Positions 1 to 9,088 are shown, counted from the stretch's first letter. The stretch is DNA of 64,000 nt from Sphingomonas sp. R-74633 (GCF_013416555.1 NZ_JACCFG010000006.1:310001-374000), one strand, 5' to 3'. Notes: generated by a model not told the origin, from the sequence alone. Made by a program: numbers and translations.

Positions 1-72
1 CGGCTCGCCGGCGGCATTCTTGACGTGGATGACGGCCGTATCGGCGACCGCCTGACTGGTGATGTCGAACAT
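1..72 (-). CDS. Phage protein, N-terminal fragment (tail module)
   Basis: The first 24 codons of a minus-strand gene are present, starting with ATG at 72 and reading MFDITSQAVADTAVIHVKNA and on to the window edge. It is the next gene after the tail tube gene in the same direction. In HK97-type phages this place usually holds a tail assembly chaperone or gene-transfer-agent-like tail protein. The fragment is too short to assign a family. Confidence 0.6.
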   Translation of the reverse strand, partial: MFDITSQAVADTAVIHVKNAAGEP

Positions 73-171
73 TGCATTCTACCTTTCGCGGTAAGGTGCA
101 CCGACCCGTCCGCTCGACCGCGACGGGCGAACGGGTCGGTACGGGTTATCCGGCTGTGGGCCGGAATTGGG

Positions 172-621
172 TTAGGTGGCGGCGACCGGGATGACCTTGG
201 TGCAGATCTCAATCGTCGGGGTGACCATGACGACGGGATCGGCACCGTCGATCGTTTCCGGCGCGCTGAAGACGCGCACCTGCGCATAGCGCTTGGAGCC
301 GTCTTGATAGGTGGCCTTCATCGAGTAGAGCTTGTTGGTCTCGTCGTTCGCGGCGGTGCGGAGCAGGGTCTGCCCGGCGTCGCTATCGTCGTGCGCGTAG
401 CTCGGCTGAAGCGAGCCATAGTCCGGCGAGCCCTTGAGCTTCTGTTTCGGCCCCTTCAGCGGCTGAAAGTCCGTCTTGGCGAAGGTGGCGCCGATCGCGC
501 CGATCTTTTCGATCTGGCCGACTTCGGTGAAGGTCAGCGCGGCATAGCCCGCAGCATCCTGAGTGGCGGGCGCCGCCGCCGAAAGCGCGAGCGTCGCGCC
601 AGCACCAGTTTGAAGTGCCAT
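172..621 (-). CDS. Phage major tail tube protein
   Basis: 149 aa. The composition is beta-rich, with Ala/Thr/Gly-rich N terminus, a DSDAGQTLLRTA segment and a C-terminal strand-rich part. It fits the tail tube family of siphoviruses (lambda gpV/HK97 gp6-like), whose subunits stack to form the DNA conduit. Position agrees: it follows the tail completion and terminator-like genes and precedes the next tail gene. The assignment comes from length, composition and gene order; no diagnostic motif exists for this fast-evolving family. An Ala/Gly-rich N terminus is followed by residues resembling capsid-decorating proteins, so a minor structural role is the main alternative. Confidence 0.7.
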   Translation of the reverse strand: MALQTGAGATLALSAAAPATQDAAGYAALTFTEVGQIEKIGAIGATFAKTDFQPLKGPKQKLKGSPDYGSLQPSYAHDDSDAGQTLLRTAANDETNKLYSMKATYQDGSKRYAQVRVFSAPETIDGADPVVMVTPTIEICTKVIPVAAT

Positions 622-688
622 CGTTCAATACTCCCTTGGTTTTGGACCGGCGGCGCCGGCGTGGGTGCTGCCCCAGCGGGGCAGCGGA

Positions 689-883
689 TTAGGACTTGGC
701 GGCCTCGGTCTTCGCGGCCTGCTCGGCCTTCGGAGCCTTGTCCGGCGCGCAGATCAGGCCGGCCGCTTCGAAATTGACGAACTCGCCGGGCTCGAAGTCG
801 TGCGTCTTGCCGCCCTCGAATTCCTTCTCGGTGCCGGCATCCTTGAAGGTCCGCAGCGCGAACCCCTTCTTGGTAGTGCTCAT
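689..883 (-). CDS. Small phage hypothetical protein
   Basis: 64 aa, lying between the tail tube and DUF3168-like genes in the structural operon. The N terminus reads MSTTKKGFALRTFKDAGTEK and the C terminus is Lys/Ala-rich (repeats of KAEQAAK type). A FEPGEFVNFEAAGLI segment looks like a small beta-folded unit. A minor head-tail or tail protein is likely from position alone; I do not recognise a family. Confidence 0.65.
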   Translation of the reverse strand: MSTTKKGFALRTFKDAGTEKEFEGGKTHDFEPGEFVNFEAAGLICAPDKAPKAEQAAKTEAAKS

Positions 884-896
884 CGTCTTCTCCTCA

Positions 897-1292
897 CTAC
901 GCCGCGTCGAAACTGACGCGGAAATCTTGGGTTTGCTCGAAGGTGTCTGCGGGACCGGCCAGATCCGGCCCCGTGCCCGCCGTCAGGATCGGGACGCGCT
1001 TGCCGCCGATATCGGCCACCAGCCCGCCCAGCGTGGTGCGGACCAGCTCGATCACCGCGCCCTGCTCGCGATAGGTCGCGGCTCGCACGGTGACCGAAAC
1101 GCGATCCTTGCGGCGCGTCGTCGCGGTCCGCTTCAGGTTCTGCCGATCGAGCGAGCTGGTGGTACGCACCAGCAAGGCGGGCAACTCTATGCCGTCCGGC
1201 AAGCGTCCGCCCTTGATCCGCTCGGCGGGCACCACGGCGGTAATCGCGGCCGTCGAGCGAAGCAGCTCGCCGATGATGCTGGCTCCGGTCAT
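897..1292 (-). CDS. DUF3168-like tail completion (terminator) protein
   Basis: 131 aa. The pattern is an N-terminal helix (residues 5 to 20), a conserved-looking loop with basic residues, then strands, with the C-terminal DTFEQTQDFRVSF segment. This matches the DUF3168/gp17-type tail completion proteins that cap the tail tube and join it to the neck. Its start overlaps the preceding gp10-like gene by a 4-bp ATGA, the usual translational coupling in this operon. Gene order (connector, closure, gp10, gp17, tail tube) supports the call. Confidence 0.75.
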   Translation of the reverse strand: MTGASIIGELLRSTAAITAVVPAERIKGGRLPDGIELPALLVRTTSSLDRQNLKRTATTRRKDRVSVTVRAATYREQGAVIELVRTTLGGLVADIGGKRVPILTAGTGPDLAGPADTFEQTQDFRVSFDAA

Positions 1293-1819
1293 TCACCTTC
1301 GTCCTCAGGTCCGGCGCCACCGACGATCCCCGTCCGCGTGATGCGCGCATTGATGTAGCTCTGCGCCGCCGCGATCGCGTCGGCCTCCTTGGTGTCCAGC
1401 GCCGGACGCATGAAGGGGTGCGGCCGCGCGCCAGGGTGGAACACCGTGTCGCCCACGAACTGGCCGTTGATGACCAGCGAGCCCGCCTTGTGGAGCTTGT
1501 TGATGCGGCCGATGCTGCGGCCCTCGCGCTGGTCCTCGGCCACGCTGATGAAATGCGGATCTGTGCCCCATTCCAGCCAGGGCGCCAGATAGGAGCCTTT
1601 GCCCTTGCTCTGAACCTTGGCGATCAGGCGGCCGTCTTGGCGCGAGGTGGCGACCTTGATCGAGCCGGCCACCGCCGCCGAGATCACCCGCGCCTTCGCC
1701 TCTTCGGCGACCACGGTCGCGGCCGCCTTGGCGGCCCCGCGCAGCACCTTCTCTTCGAGTTCGCGCGGGAGCTGAGCGAGGAAGCGTTTGACCTCGGCCT
1801 TGCCCCGCACGACGGCCAT
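1289..1819 (-). CDS. HK97 gp10-family neck protein
   Basis: 176 aa. N-terminal helices typical of HK97 gp10/tail-component proteins are visible (KAEVKRFLAQLPRELEEKVL, then an Ala-rich helix), followed by a strand region with YLAPWLEWGTDPHF and a HPGARPHPFMRPALD motif that is characteristic of the family. These proteins form part of the head-tail neck during siphovirus assembly. The gene overlaps both neighbours by 4 bp. Confidence 0.85.
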   Translation of the reverse strand: MAVVRGKAEVKRFLAQLPRELEEKVLRGAAKAAATVVAEEAKARVISAAVAGSIKVATSRQDGRLIAKVQSKGKGSYLAPWLEWGTDPHFISVAEDQREGRSIGRINKLHKAGSLVINGQFVGDTVFHPGARPHPFMRPALDTKEADAIAAAQSYINARITRTGIVGGAGPEDEGE

Positions 1820-2202
1820 CAGGACGGGTTCCCGGCCGAGCTGTAATCCTCGACCATGATTTCGGTCGCGTCCGCACCGTACTTCGCCGGCCCGGCGATG
1901 ATCTGGGTCACGCGCTCAGTCTGCCATTCCAGCTCGCCGCTCTCGGCCTTCACATTGCGGCCGATCAGCACGCGCATGCTGGCCGTGATGTCCTTGCGAC
2001 GACGAATGCGGACGCGCGACGGTCGCGAGGCGATGTTGATGCCCTCGGACAGCTTTTCGGCCCTGCTCGGCAGCGCGTCGATTACCTCGGCAGCGACTTC
2101 GGCCACCAGCGCCCAGCCACCCGAACCGGCGCCGTCGAAGCTGTCATCAGCGACAGGGCGCTCGATGCGGATGCGGTCTTTCATGCGGCTTGCCAGCGAC
2201 AT
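1819..2202 (-). CDS. Head-tail joining (head closure) protein
   Basis: 127 aa. The N terminus MSLASRMKDRIRIERPV, followed by a GGWALVAEVAAEVIDA segment and basic beta strands, is the signature layout of the SPP1 gp16/HK97 gp7-like head-tail adaptor family, which closes the connector after packaging. It sits between the gp6-like connector and gp10-like neck gene, with ATGA overlaps on each side, which is the conserved order in HK97-type phages. Confidence 0.85.
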   Translation of the reverse strand: MSLASRMKDRIRIERPVADDSFDGAGSGGWALVAEVAAEVIDALPSRAEKLSEGINIASRPSRVRIRRRKDITASMRVLIGRNVKAESGELEWQTERVTQIIAGPAKYGADATEIMVEDYSSAGNPS

Positions 2203-2783
2203 CAGCGATAGACCCGAACGGGGTCGAGCAGCGCCTTGACGTTGGTCGACATCGGGATCTCGATCGCGGCCGCACTGGAGCCGGCGATCGTGCTCTCACG
2301 GTTCGCGTAGAGATCACCGACCATCAGCAGCATGGCGGTGGAGATCTCGGCGGGGATCTCGTCGTAACCGGCGCGGTAGCGGACCCGGATAGCCTCGCGC
2401 CGCATATTGCCGTTCTCCCAAGGGAACAGCGGTCCCGCTGCGACCAGCTCGGCGCCGAGCAGCTCGAAGTCTTCGAGATCGGCAACCTGCTCGACGTTGT
2501 CGCGATCGAGATACTTGACCGAGATTAGCTCGATCACCGGCGGGAATGGCAGCATGATCCGCCCCCTCGGCGCGCTGAAGCGCGCTTCCAGCTCGCGCTT
2601 GCCAAGCGAGCGGCCGAGCGCGCCGCGCACCTCCTGATCAACCGATGACAGATGATTGGCGACCGCCGCTACGTAGCCGGCGATCAGCGTGTCATCGTCG
2701 TTGCCGTCCACACGCAGGTGCTTCTTTGCGGCTTCGAGCGAGATGACCGGGGTGGCCGGCGGAGTGACGACGACGACGCGCAT
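2202..2783 (-). CDS. Head-tail connector protein (gp6/gp15-like)
   Basis: 193 aa from the ATG at 2783, chosen because it overlaps the upstream stop as ATGA; a longer frame exists upstream but reads into the previous gene. The ISLEAAKKHLRVDGNDDDTLIAGYV N-terminal helical region, with the acidic DDD turn, is the hallmark of the phage gp6-like connector family. The middle has PFPPVIELISVKY and the C-terminal half AMLLMVGDLYANRE, also typical. It forms the ring below the portal. Confidence 0.9.
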   Translation of the reverse strand: MRVVVVTPPATPVISLEAAKKHLRVDGNDDDTLIAGYVAAVANHLSSVDQEVRGALGRSLGKRELEARFSAPRGRIMLPFPPVIELISVKYLDRDNVEQVADLEDFELLGAELVAAGPLFPWENGNMRREAIRVRYRAGYDEIPAEISTAMLLMVGDLYANRESTIAGSSAAAIEIPMSTNVKALLDPVRVYR

Positions 2784-3073
2784 CAGTCGGCCAGCTCGGT
2801 GAGGCGGGACGCGGCGCACACCTCGGGCGTTAGCACCGCCATCTGGATGACCGGGTGAACCCGGCCCATGATGCCCAAGCGGATCGCGCCGCCAGCGTTC
2901 AACAGCTCCAGCTCTTCGGCGCTCGGGCGCCAGACGCTGTACATGAAGTTGAAGCCGCTCTGCTCGTCGATAGCGTCGACGATCGGCAACACGCCGCAGG
3001 CGCCATCCAGGCTCTGATCCCAGCCCTGAGGGGCGCCCAGCGGACGGGCGCCCTCGAAGTTGCAGATCTTCAT
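2783..3073 (-). CDS. Phage hypothetical protein in head-tail operon
   Basis: 96 aa. The sequence begins MKICNFEGARPLGAPQGWDQ and contains FNFMYSVWRPSAEELELLNAG. Similar small proteins occur between capsid and connector genes in alphaproteobacterial prophages, but I know no defined role. The gene is coupled to the connector gene by a 4-bp overlap and separated by only a few bases from the upstream gene, so it belongs to the same transcript. Confidence 0.7.
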   Translation of the reverse strand: MKICNFEGARPLGAPQGWDQSLDGACGVLPIVDAIDEQSGFNFMYSVWRPSAEELELLNAGGAIRLGIMGRVHPVIQMAVLTPEVCAASRLTELAD

Positions 3074-3077
3074 CGCG

Positions 3078-3392
3078 CTATGCCGCGATCAGGGCGGTGG
3101 CGGCAGAGACGACCGTCACCTTGTTGGCGGCATTGAGGCCGTTGGTCGCGGTCACCGCGAAGGTGATCGCCTTCCCGACATCGGCGGCTTGGAGCACATA
3201 GGTCGCGTTGGTTGCGCCGGCGATCGCGACGCCGTCGCGCCGCCATTCGCGAGCCGACACGGCGCCGCGCACCACAGTGCCCGGCGATCCGGTAAGCATC
3301 TGCCCGCTCTGCGCGACGCCCGCGATCGACGGCGCCACGGTGAAGGCGGGGACGCACATGAAGCCGCGCGAGCGAGCTGCAGAGCGGGCCAT
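3078..3392 (-). CDS. Phage protein with Ig-like fold
   Basis: 104 aa. After a short basic N terminus, residues from about 15 onward read like a bacterial or phage immunoglobulin-type domain: AFTVAPSIAGVAQSGQMLTG, then a WRRDGVAIAGATNATYVLQA segment and a final strand with FAVTATNGLNA. The W...G...YVL...DVGKAITFAVTA pattern is typical of such domains in capsid decoration or tail proteins. A capsid-surface decoration role is an inference from its place directly after the capsid genes. Confidence 0.7.
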   Translation of the reverse strand: MARSAARSRGFMCVPAFTVAPSIAGVAQSGQMLTGSPGTVVRGAVSAREWRRDGVAIAGATNATYVLQAADVGKAITFAVTATNGLNAANKVTVVSAATALIAA

Positions 3393-3395
3393 GGC

Positions 3396-3896
3396 TCAGG
3401 CTCCCTTGTTGGCGGGATCAGCCGCCTTCTTGTTCGCCGCCGCCGGACGCTGCTTCTCGCCCTTCGCCAGGGCGGCCTTCAGCTCACCGCGCAGCTGCTC
3501 GCTCTCCGCCTTGGCGGCATCGAGATCCTTCTTGGTCTCGCCCAGCTCGGCGGTGAGCTTCTCGAGCGCCTTCTCGGCAGCATCCGCGCGCTGAGACTCC
3601 GCGACGCGGAGACCCTCGATACGGTCGATCTCTTCCTTGGCCTTGGTCACGATCTCCTGCACAGCCGCGCTGTCGATCGAGAGGTGCAGGCGGATCTCGT
3701 CGCCGTCCTCTTCGGAGGTATCCTTCTCGAAGGCGTGCTGGTCACCGGCCTCCAAGTCATCGGCCGTTGCCTCGCGCACCAGTCCCTGTTTCTCCAGCGC
3801 TTCGAAGCGCTTGGTGGTGATGCCGCGCAGGATCTTGCCTTCGGTGGCCATGCCGTCGTCACCGAAATGATCGTGCAAAACGAGTGCGTTCTTCAT
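3396..3896 (-). CDS. Coiled-coil phage protein downstream of capsid
   Basis: 166 aa from the ATG at 3896, which has a GGGAG ribosome site 7 bp upstream; an extended frame upstream lacks one. Residues 1 to 50 look globular (MKNALVLHDHFGDDG, then a KRFEALEKQGLVREAT helix), and residues about 75 to 145 form a long Glu/Lys/Ala heptad coiled coil, ending in a Lys/Ala tail. It may be a head fibre, scaffold-like or decoration factor; no family is recognised. Confidence 0.7.
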   Translation of the reverse strand: MKNALVLHDHFGDDGMATEGKILRGITTKRFEALEKQGLVREATADDLEAGDQHAFEKDTSEEDGDEIRLHLSIDSAAVQEIVTKAKEEIDRIEGLRVAESQRADAAEKALEKLTAELGETKKDLDAAKAESEQLRGELKAALAKGEKQRPAAANKKAADPANKGA

Positions 3897-3963
3897 GATT
3901 TTACTCCCGGAATAGCGGAGCGCCCGAAGGCGCCCCACGTTTTCAGCCGCCGGATCGCGGCGA

Positions 3964-5232
3964 TTAGGCGATCGCGAGCGAGCCCTTCACGAGCGCACCC
4001 GGACGCCGCACGACGAGAGCGAGGCGCTTCTCGGCACGGACGGTGAGCATGTTCTTGATGAAGTTGTCGCGATCCTGATCCGAGATCCGCACCTCGGTAT
4101 CCATGCGATCGAAGATCTGGCCGGCGAGCTTGAACGCGCCGGTCAGGAAGTTGTTGGCACCGATGCGCTTGGTCGACACGACCGGGCGGCTCCAGAGCAC
4201 CGGGCCGGCCATGCCCTGAGGATTGGCGAAAACATAGCCGTTCGCAGCATCCTTGGTCAGCTCGATGTTGGCCCACTGCGTCGGGTGGATGACCATGGCG
4301 TCGGGCGCATAGTCCGCCAGCTCGACCTGAAGGATCGCAAGGCGCAGGCGATCGATGCGGGTCTCGCCCGCGACCACCACGCCCGCCGGCTGCGCATAGG
4401 CGGTCGCCTGCGTGTAGAGGCCATTGAGGTGCTGGCCGGTGTTGTCGCCGAGCAGCAGCTCGGCGTCTTCCACATCGTCCAGGCCATAGCGCAGCTCGCC
4501 GTCGACGAGGCTTTCGAGCTGGGGCACATCGTCCATGGCCTGACGCGAGATCGGCACCCAGTGCGCGATCGTCCGCACCGGCGCGTTCGCCACGTCCCAG
4601 CCATAGGCGGACTCGGGCTTCTGCGCACCCTCGGCGGTCGCCGCGGCATTGTTGGTGCGCGTGGTCTGATACGCATACTCGATCGAGTTGCCATCGGTCT
4701 GACCCGGCGTGAGCAGGTCGCGCACACGCAGCTGCTGCCGCTGAAGGCCCACAATGCCGGCCTGGCGATCGGGGACGATCAGGCCGCCCGCCGAACCATT
4801 GGCGCTGGTGATCGCCTTCACGCTGAAGCCGATCGTGCCCTTGCAGCCGCCGGCGACATAGGACTTCACATCGTCGTGCTCGGAGACGGCACGGCCGAGC
4901 GACTTCATCTCGGGTTCGCCATCGCCGCCGCCACGGCGGCCCTGCGCCAGCTTCTGCGAAAGCTCGGTGATTTCGCCGCGCAGGCCGCCCAGCTCGGACA
5001 GCGCCTTGTCGGCCTTTTCCTTGGTATCGGTGTCGACCTTGGTGCCCTCGGCGTTCTTCGCGCGGAATTCGACCGCGAATTCCTTCACCTCGCCGAGCAC
5101 CGTCTCCAGCTGCTTCTGGAGCGTCGCGAGATCCTTGGTGTCACCGCCACCCTCATTGGCATTCTTGCGCCCGAACTCGGGCACGAGGGAGCTGCTGGCC
5201 GCAGCAGCGGCCAGGATTTCAGGCGTCTTCAT
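3964..5232 (-). CDS. HK97-family major capsid protein
   Basis: 422 aa. Residues about 25 to 100 form the coiled-coil delta (scaffolding) domain typical of HK97 gp5 precursors. The rest has the HK97 fold hallmarks: a GGLIVPDRQAGIVGLQRQQLRVRD-type N-arm boundary near residue 150, SIEYAYQT, an HWVPISRQAMDDVPQLESLV helix, LLLGDNTGQHLNGLY, and a C-terminal YVFANPQG...LWSRPVV strand region. The adjacent prohead protease supports cleavage of the delta domain during maturation. Confidence 0.97.
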   Translation of the reverse strand: MKTPEILAAAAASSSLVPEFGRKNANEGGGDTKDLATLQKQLETVLGEVKEFAVEFRAKNAEGTKVDTDTKEKADKALSELGGLRGEITELSQKLAQGRRGGGDGEPEMKSLGRAVSEHDDVKSYVAGGCKGTIGFSVKAITSANGSAGGLIVPDRQAGIVGLQRQQLRVRDLLTPGQTDGNSIEYAYQTTRTNNAAATAEGAQKPESAYGWDVANAPVRTIAHWVPISRQAMDDVPQLESLVDGELRYGLDDVEDAELLLGDNTGQHLNGLYTQATAYAQPAGVVVAGETRIDRLRLAILQVELADYAPDAMVIHPTQWANIELTKDAANGYVFANPQGMAGPVLWSRPVVSTKRIGANNFLTGAFKLAGQIFDRMDTEVRISDQDRDNFIKNMLTVRAEKRLALVVRRPGALVKGSLAIA

Positions 5233-5245
5233 GGTGGTTTCCTTG

Positions 5246-5959
5246 TCAGGCGGACTTCAGCGAGAAGCCGGCCAGGGTGTCCGAAATGCCCTTCAGGGCC
5301 GTGTTGCTCGTCGTGTCGCGGTCGGACTCCCTCCGACGCAGTTCACCGAGGCCGTGGCCGACGAGGCCAGCGGCACGGCTTTTCGAGAAACCTGCCTCGC
5401 GCAGGAACTTCTCAAACTCTCGATCCGTGGGCAGCTCGCCATGCGCGAGCTTGAACTTGACCGCCTCAACCCGCGCATCGTCGTTCGCGGGGAAGGTCAC
5501 GAGGCTGATCTCGACGAGATCCAGCTTCGTCAGGGTGCGGATGCCCGTCTTCTCGTCGTAGCTGCTCTCACGCACCCAATAGCCGATGGACAGGCCGGTC
5601 ACGATGCGCCGCTTCATCAGCGCGTGCGCTTCCTTGGCCTGCGCAACATCGCTGATCAGCAGCTCGCCGTCGCCGGCCAGGCCGTGATCGTCTTCGCGCA
5701 GGTTCGACCATGCGCCGATCGGTTCGGAAGAACGGTGCTGCCACAGCACCGGCACCGGGCGGGCCTTCGCGGCCAGCTCCGCTAGGCTCTCGGTGAAGGC
5801 GCCGCGCGCGACGACTTCCTGATAGCTATCGACCACGTCCCAAACGGAGCCGTAGCCGTTGAAGGTGCCGTCTTCGCCGACAGCCTTAACGGTCAGGTCG
5901 AAGTCACGAACCTTGAGGGCGCCGCTATGCTTGCGGCCAAAGTGCGAAATCATCGCCAT
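5246..5959 (-). CDS. Prohead serine protease (HK97 gp4-like, S78 family)
   Basis: 237 aa. The family motifs are visible: NGYGSVWDVVDSYQEVVARGAF near the N terminus, the catalytic histidine in VLWQHRSSEPIG (H75), the catalytic serine in GLSIGYW (S124) and an acidic VEISLVTFPAND segment (E150). It cleaves the capsid scaffold domain and itself during prohead maturation. It lies between portal and capsid genes, 1 bp from the portal stop, in the canonical order. The C-terminal 60 residues are variable, as in relatives. Confidence 0.96.
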   Translation of the reverse strand: MAMISHFGRKHSGALKVRDFDLTVKAVGEDGTFNGYGSVWDVVDSYQEVVARGAFTESLAELAAKARPVPVLWQHRSSEPIGAWSNLREDDHGLAGDGELLISDVAQAKEAHALMKRRIVTGLSIGYWVRESSYDEKTGIRTLTKLDLVEISLVTFPANDDARVEAVKFKLAHGELPTDREFEKFLREAGFSKSRAAGLVGHGLGELRRRESDRDTTSNTALKGISDTLAGFSLKSA

Positions 5960-5960
5960 G

Positions 5961-7325
5961 TCACTCTCCGAAGTTGGCGGGGCCGAGGCTGGTACTCAGA
6001 GCTTTCAGGCGGGCGTCGATCAGGGCGTCGATGTCCCCGCCAAGCAGGTTTAGAAGGGCCGATCGCGCGCCCTGCTCAGCGTTCGGTAGCTTGCCGAGCT
6101 GATCGAGCGGCACGAGGTTGGACTGGACGGTCAGGAAGTCGTCACCGGGCATCGAGGGCAGATTTTCACGGCGACGCATTTCGCCGCGCGTCATCACGCC
6201 ATTCTGGCCGAACGCTGAGTAGAGCGCTGCGCGGGCGGCGCTGTCCGCCGCCATTAGCGCGAAGCGATTGATCTCCGGATAGATCTGCTTGCGCTCGGCG
6301 GGGCCAAGCAGCTGCATTTTTACCGATTGCTCGATGTTGCAGCACAGCGGGTTGAGCTTCAGCGTCTGCCACCCGAGCAGGGTCTGCTCGACGCCGCTGC
6401 CGAACATCGTCTGGCCCTTGACGGCGTGCCCGATCAGGATCGGGAACACGTCAAACCAGCGGCAGATTTCTTCGACATCCCAGCCACGGGACTCCAGGAG
6501 CTGCACCTCAGCCGGGTTCATCTTGAGCGGCTGAAACTTGAAGTCCTTTTCCAGCGGCACGATGCGGCCCCGCATCGCGTCGCCAACGAAGGCATCGAAG
6601 ATGTCGAGCAGATCGGCACGCTGCTCGGCGGACAGCTTCGAGTGCGATCCGACTTCCATGAAGCCGGCAAGCTGCATGCCGCCCTTGAAGGTGTCTGCGG
6701 CAACACGGTTCGCAGCGATCGACGATCCAAGCGTGCGCCGGCCAAATTCGACCACCGACAGGCCTTCGTCGCCACCCAACGTCAGGCCGCGCAGGTGGAA
6801 CATTTTCTCCGCCGGCACGGTCTCGACCTTGCCGCGCTCCATGAAGCGATACATGCGCTGATTGTCGCTGTTGCGGAAAACCCGCGTGGTGTCGGGCGCC
6901 AAGGGCGTCAACGTGGTGGTCCGGCCTCCCAGCGTTTCCTTCAGCGCGTACCCGTTGCCCCACAGATCTCGACAAGCGACCATCCCGGACCAGAACTCGC
7001 TGGCCGTCTGATCGAGGTTCGGCTGCTCGTGGACGAGATCGTAAAGCCAGTGGTCGCCCCGATCGACGCGGCCGCCATCCTTCGACTTTTCGAAGACGCC
7101 CATCCCCATTGAGCCGACCACATCGGACTTCAGGCGCACGCACGCCCAGGCGGCGGGGAGCCCGAGCGTGGTCTTTTGGGTAACCGTCTGCCCGGCCGAG
7201 TCCAGGCGCGACCCATAGGAGATCGCCTTGCGGGTCGGCTCGTCTTCGGGCGCCCCGCTGAGCTTGCCTTGCTGGCCGGTCCCAAATCGTGCGACGGTCG
7301 ATCCGACCCAACTCCACATACCCAT
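5961..7325 (-). CDS. Phage portal protein (HK97 gp3-like)
   Basis: 454 aa, the family's usual length. Diagnostic segments are TTLGLPAAWACVRLKSDVVGSM near residue 55, a clip/wing region with HPLYDLVHEQPN-like sequence (here HWLYDLVHEQPNLDQTASEF), LRGLTLGGDEGLSV, and EEICRWFDVFPILIGHA followed by the stem helix. The dodecameric portal is the DNA entry channel at the capsid vertex. The start overlaps the terminase stop by ATGA. Confidence 0.97.
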   Translation of the reverse strand: MGMWSWVGSTVARFGTGQQGKLSGAPEDEPTRKAISYGSRLDSAGQTVTQKTTLGLPAAWACVRLKSDVVGSMGMGVFEKSKDGGRVDRGDHWLYDLVHEQPNLDQTASEFWSGMVACRDLWGNGYALKETLGGRTTTLTPLAPDTTRVFRNSDNQRMYRFMERGKVETVPAEKMFHLRGLTLGGDEGLSVVEFGRRTLGSSIAANRVAADTFKGGMQLAGFMEVGSHSKLSAEQRADLLDIFDAFVGDAMRGRIVPLEKDFKFQPLKMNPAEVQLLESRGWDVEEICRWFDVFPILIGHAVKGQTMFGSGVEQTLLGWQTLKLNPLCCNIEQSVKMQLLGPAERKQIYPEINRFALMAADSAARAALYSAFGQNGVMTRGEMRRRENLPSMPGDDFLTVQSNLVPLDQLGKLPNAEQGARSALLNLLGGDIDALIDARLKALSTSLGPANFGE

Positions 7326-9088
7326 CAGGCGGACGCCTTCTTTTTCATCTGCGCGATGAATTCATCGAGCGAGTTGTCGTTCGCTGCCTCGGGATTGAGG
7401 CTCATGAGCATGCCTGCGGAGAACATCGCCGCGACGGGGTCGATCTTCGCGCTGGGAGACTGTTTGGTGATGGCCACGCCGCTCGCTCCCTTCGGTTCCT
7501 GTTTCACGTTGCCGATGCACCACGACATCAGCTTGCTGCCCCCGTGCCGCAGCGTTCGCGCGGCGGCCTTACGGGCCATGCCCTTGATCGCGCTGGCGAG
7601 GCGCCAGCCCTGCGGGATCGCCTTGAGCTGCTCGTCCGCGAACTCGCGCTTCGCCAGTTCGTCGACCAAGGTCGCCACGCCTGCCGGATCGAGGCCGATC
7701 GCCTCGGCCGCCGGGAACAGGCCCGCTTCCTTCACGCGCAGCAACACCTCGACAACGCCGAGAATGTCGGCGGTGAGATCCTCGCTCTCGTCCTCGATCC
7801 CCTCGGGCAGCTGCTCCAGCTGCTCTTCGTCCGGCATAGCCAGCTTGACCAGCGAGCCTTCCGATACGAACTCATCGAGCTTGGTCGCGATGTCTGTGCG
7901 CCGCTTCCAGACGATCTCCCAGGCCCACGCCTGCGCCCAGATCAGCCAGCGCCGCGAGCCCTTCTCGCGACCGATCAGGCAGAGCCCGAGCAAGTCATCC
8001 AGGCCGCCGCCGTCGATCCCGGCAACGATCACCTCGCTGCGGCGGATCAGATCTTCCAGGCTAAGCACCGGCTCGGCGCAGCGGTCCCAGAAGTCGGCGC
8101 CGGACCACCGATCGCGGCTCAAGCGTGTGCCGATCTCCACGTTCAGATGCTTCGCGAGGAAGATCTGCAACTCGCCCGCATCCCCTCGCAGGGCTTCGCC
8201 CAGCTTTTCTTCCAACCATTCCGCGTCGACGGATCGGCCGATATTCGGGTTCGTGACGTAGAAGTTTGCCGGGTCGAGATAGGCCTCGCTCAGCACCATG
8301 TCCTCGGGGAACTCGTAGAGCATCCCCAGCTTGCGCTTATCGACGATCTGGCCGTCGCGAATGCCCCGGAACAAGTCGAGCTTGCTCTTGAGCACCCCTC
8401 GCGGCGCTTCGTCGCTATGCGTCGTCAGATAGACGACGAAGCCCTCAGGACGGCTGATCAGGCCCCCCGTCGCTTCCATCAGCATCGCGGCGGCCTTCGG
8501 GTTCTTGCCGAACAGCCACAGCTCTTCGACCAACACGAAACCGGCTTTCGTGCCGCCCAGCGTCTCGCTGTCGGCCGCGACAACCTTGAGCTCGGACTCG
8601 TTCACGAGATGCTTGATCGTGCGCTGGTGCTCGATGACCTTCAGCAGCTTCGAGAGATGCTCGTCGGCGCGAACCATGCCCATGGCAGGCGTGAAGACGT
8701 TGTTCGCGATCTCCTTCGTCGGCGCCAGCACCAATAGTTCATTGGCGTGGCGCCAGTTCAGCACCAAGGCGGTGACCATGATCCCCGCCGCCAGTGTGGA
8801 TTTGATGTTCTTCTTGCTGATCAGCAGGAGGAACTCGTTGATCAGCTGCCGGCCTTGGACGGCGTCATACGCGCCGAAGATCGCGCCGACGAAGTCGAAC
8901 ACGTATTGCTCGCACGCCTCGCCGAACGTGGGCTGGCCTGGCACGTCGACGATCTTGAGGCCCTTGAAGATCTCAAGAGCTTGCTCCGCTTCGTCCGGGA
9001 ACAGCGGCTCGAACGGGACAAGACTTTCGCCTGCGACAATCCTTTCCCGCCAGTCCGGGCAGGCGGTGGACCACGTCAGTGCGGCCAT
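7325..9088 (-). CDS. Terminase large subunit
   Basis: 587 aa. The ATPase half has the Terminase_1 layout: a lysine-rich Walker A variant SKKNIKST at 91 to 98, LVLAPTKEIANN, and a Walker B VLVEEL at 185 to 190 followed by WLFGKN. The nuclease half has an acidic AGIDGGGLDDLLGL segment at about residues 351 to 364. It packages DNA through the portal and cuts concatemers. Both ends overlap neighbouring genes by about 1 to 4 bp (terS, portal), a classic packaging cassette. Confidence 0.96.
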   Translation of the reverse strand: MAALTWSTACPDWRERIVAGESLVPFEPLFPDEAEQALEIFKGLKIVDVPGQPTFGEACEQYVFDFVGAIFGAYDAVQGRQLINEFLLLISKKNIKSTLAAGIMVTALVLNWRHANELLVLAPTKEIANNVFTPAMGMVRADEHLSKLLKVIEHQRTIKHLVNESELKVVAADSETLGGTKAGFVLVEELWLFGKNPKAAAMLMEATGGLISRPEGFVVYLTTHSDEAPRGVLKSKLDLFRGIRDGQIVDKRKLGMLYEFPEDMVLSEAYLDPANFYVTNPNIGRSVDAEWLEEKLGEALRGDAGELQIFLAKHLNVEIGTRLSRDRWSGADFWDRCAEPVLSLEDLIRRSEVIVAGIDGGGLDDLLGLCLIGREKGSRRWLIWAQAWAWEIVWKRRTDIATKLDEFVSEGSLVKLAMPDEEQLEQLPEGIEDESEDLTADILGVVEVLLRVKEAGLFPAAEAIGLDPAGVATLVDELAKREFADEQLKAIPQGWRLASAIKGMARKAAARTLRHGGSKLMSWCIGNVKQEPKGASGVAITKQSPSAKIDPVAAMFSAGMLMSLNPEAANDNSLDEFIAQMKKKASA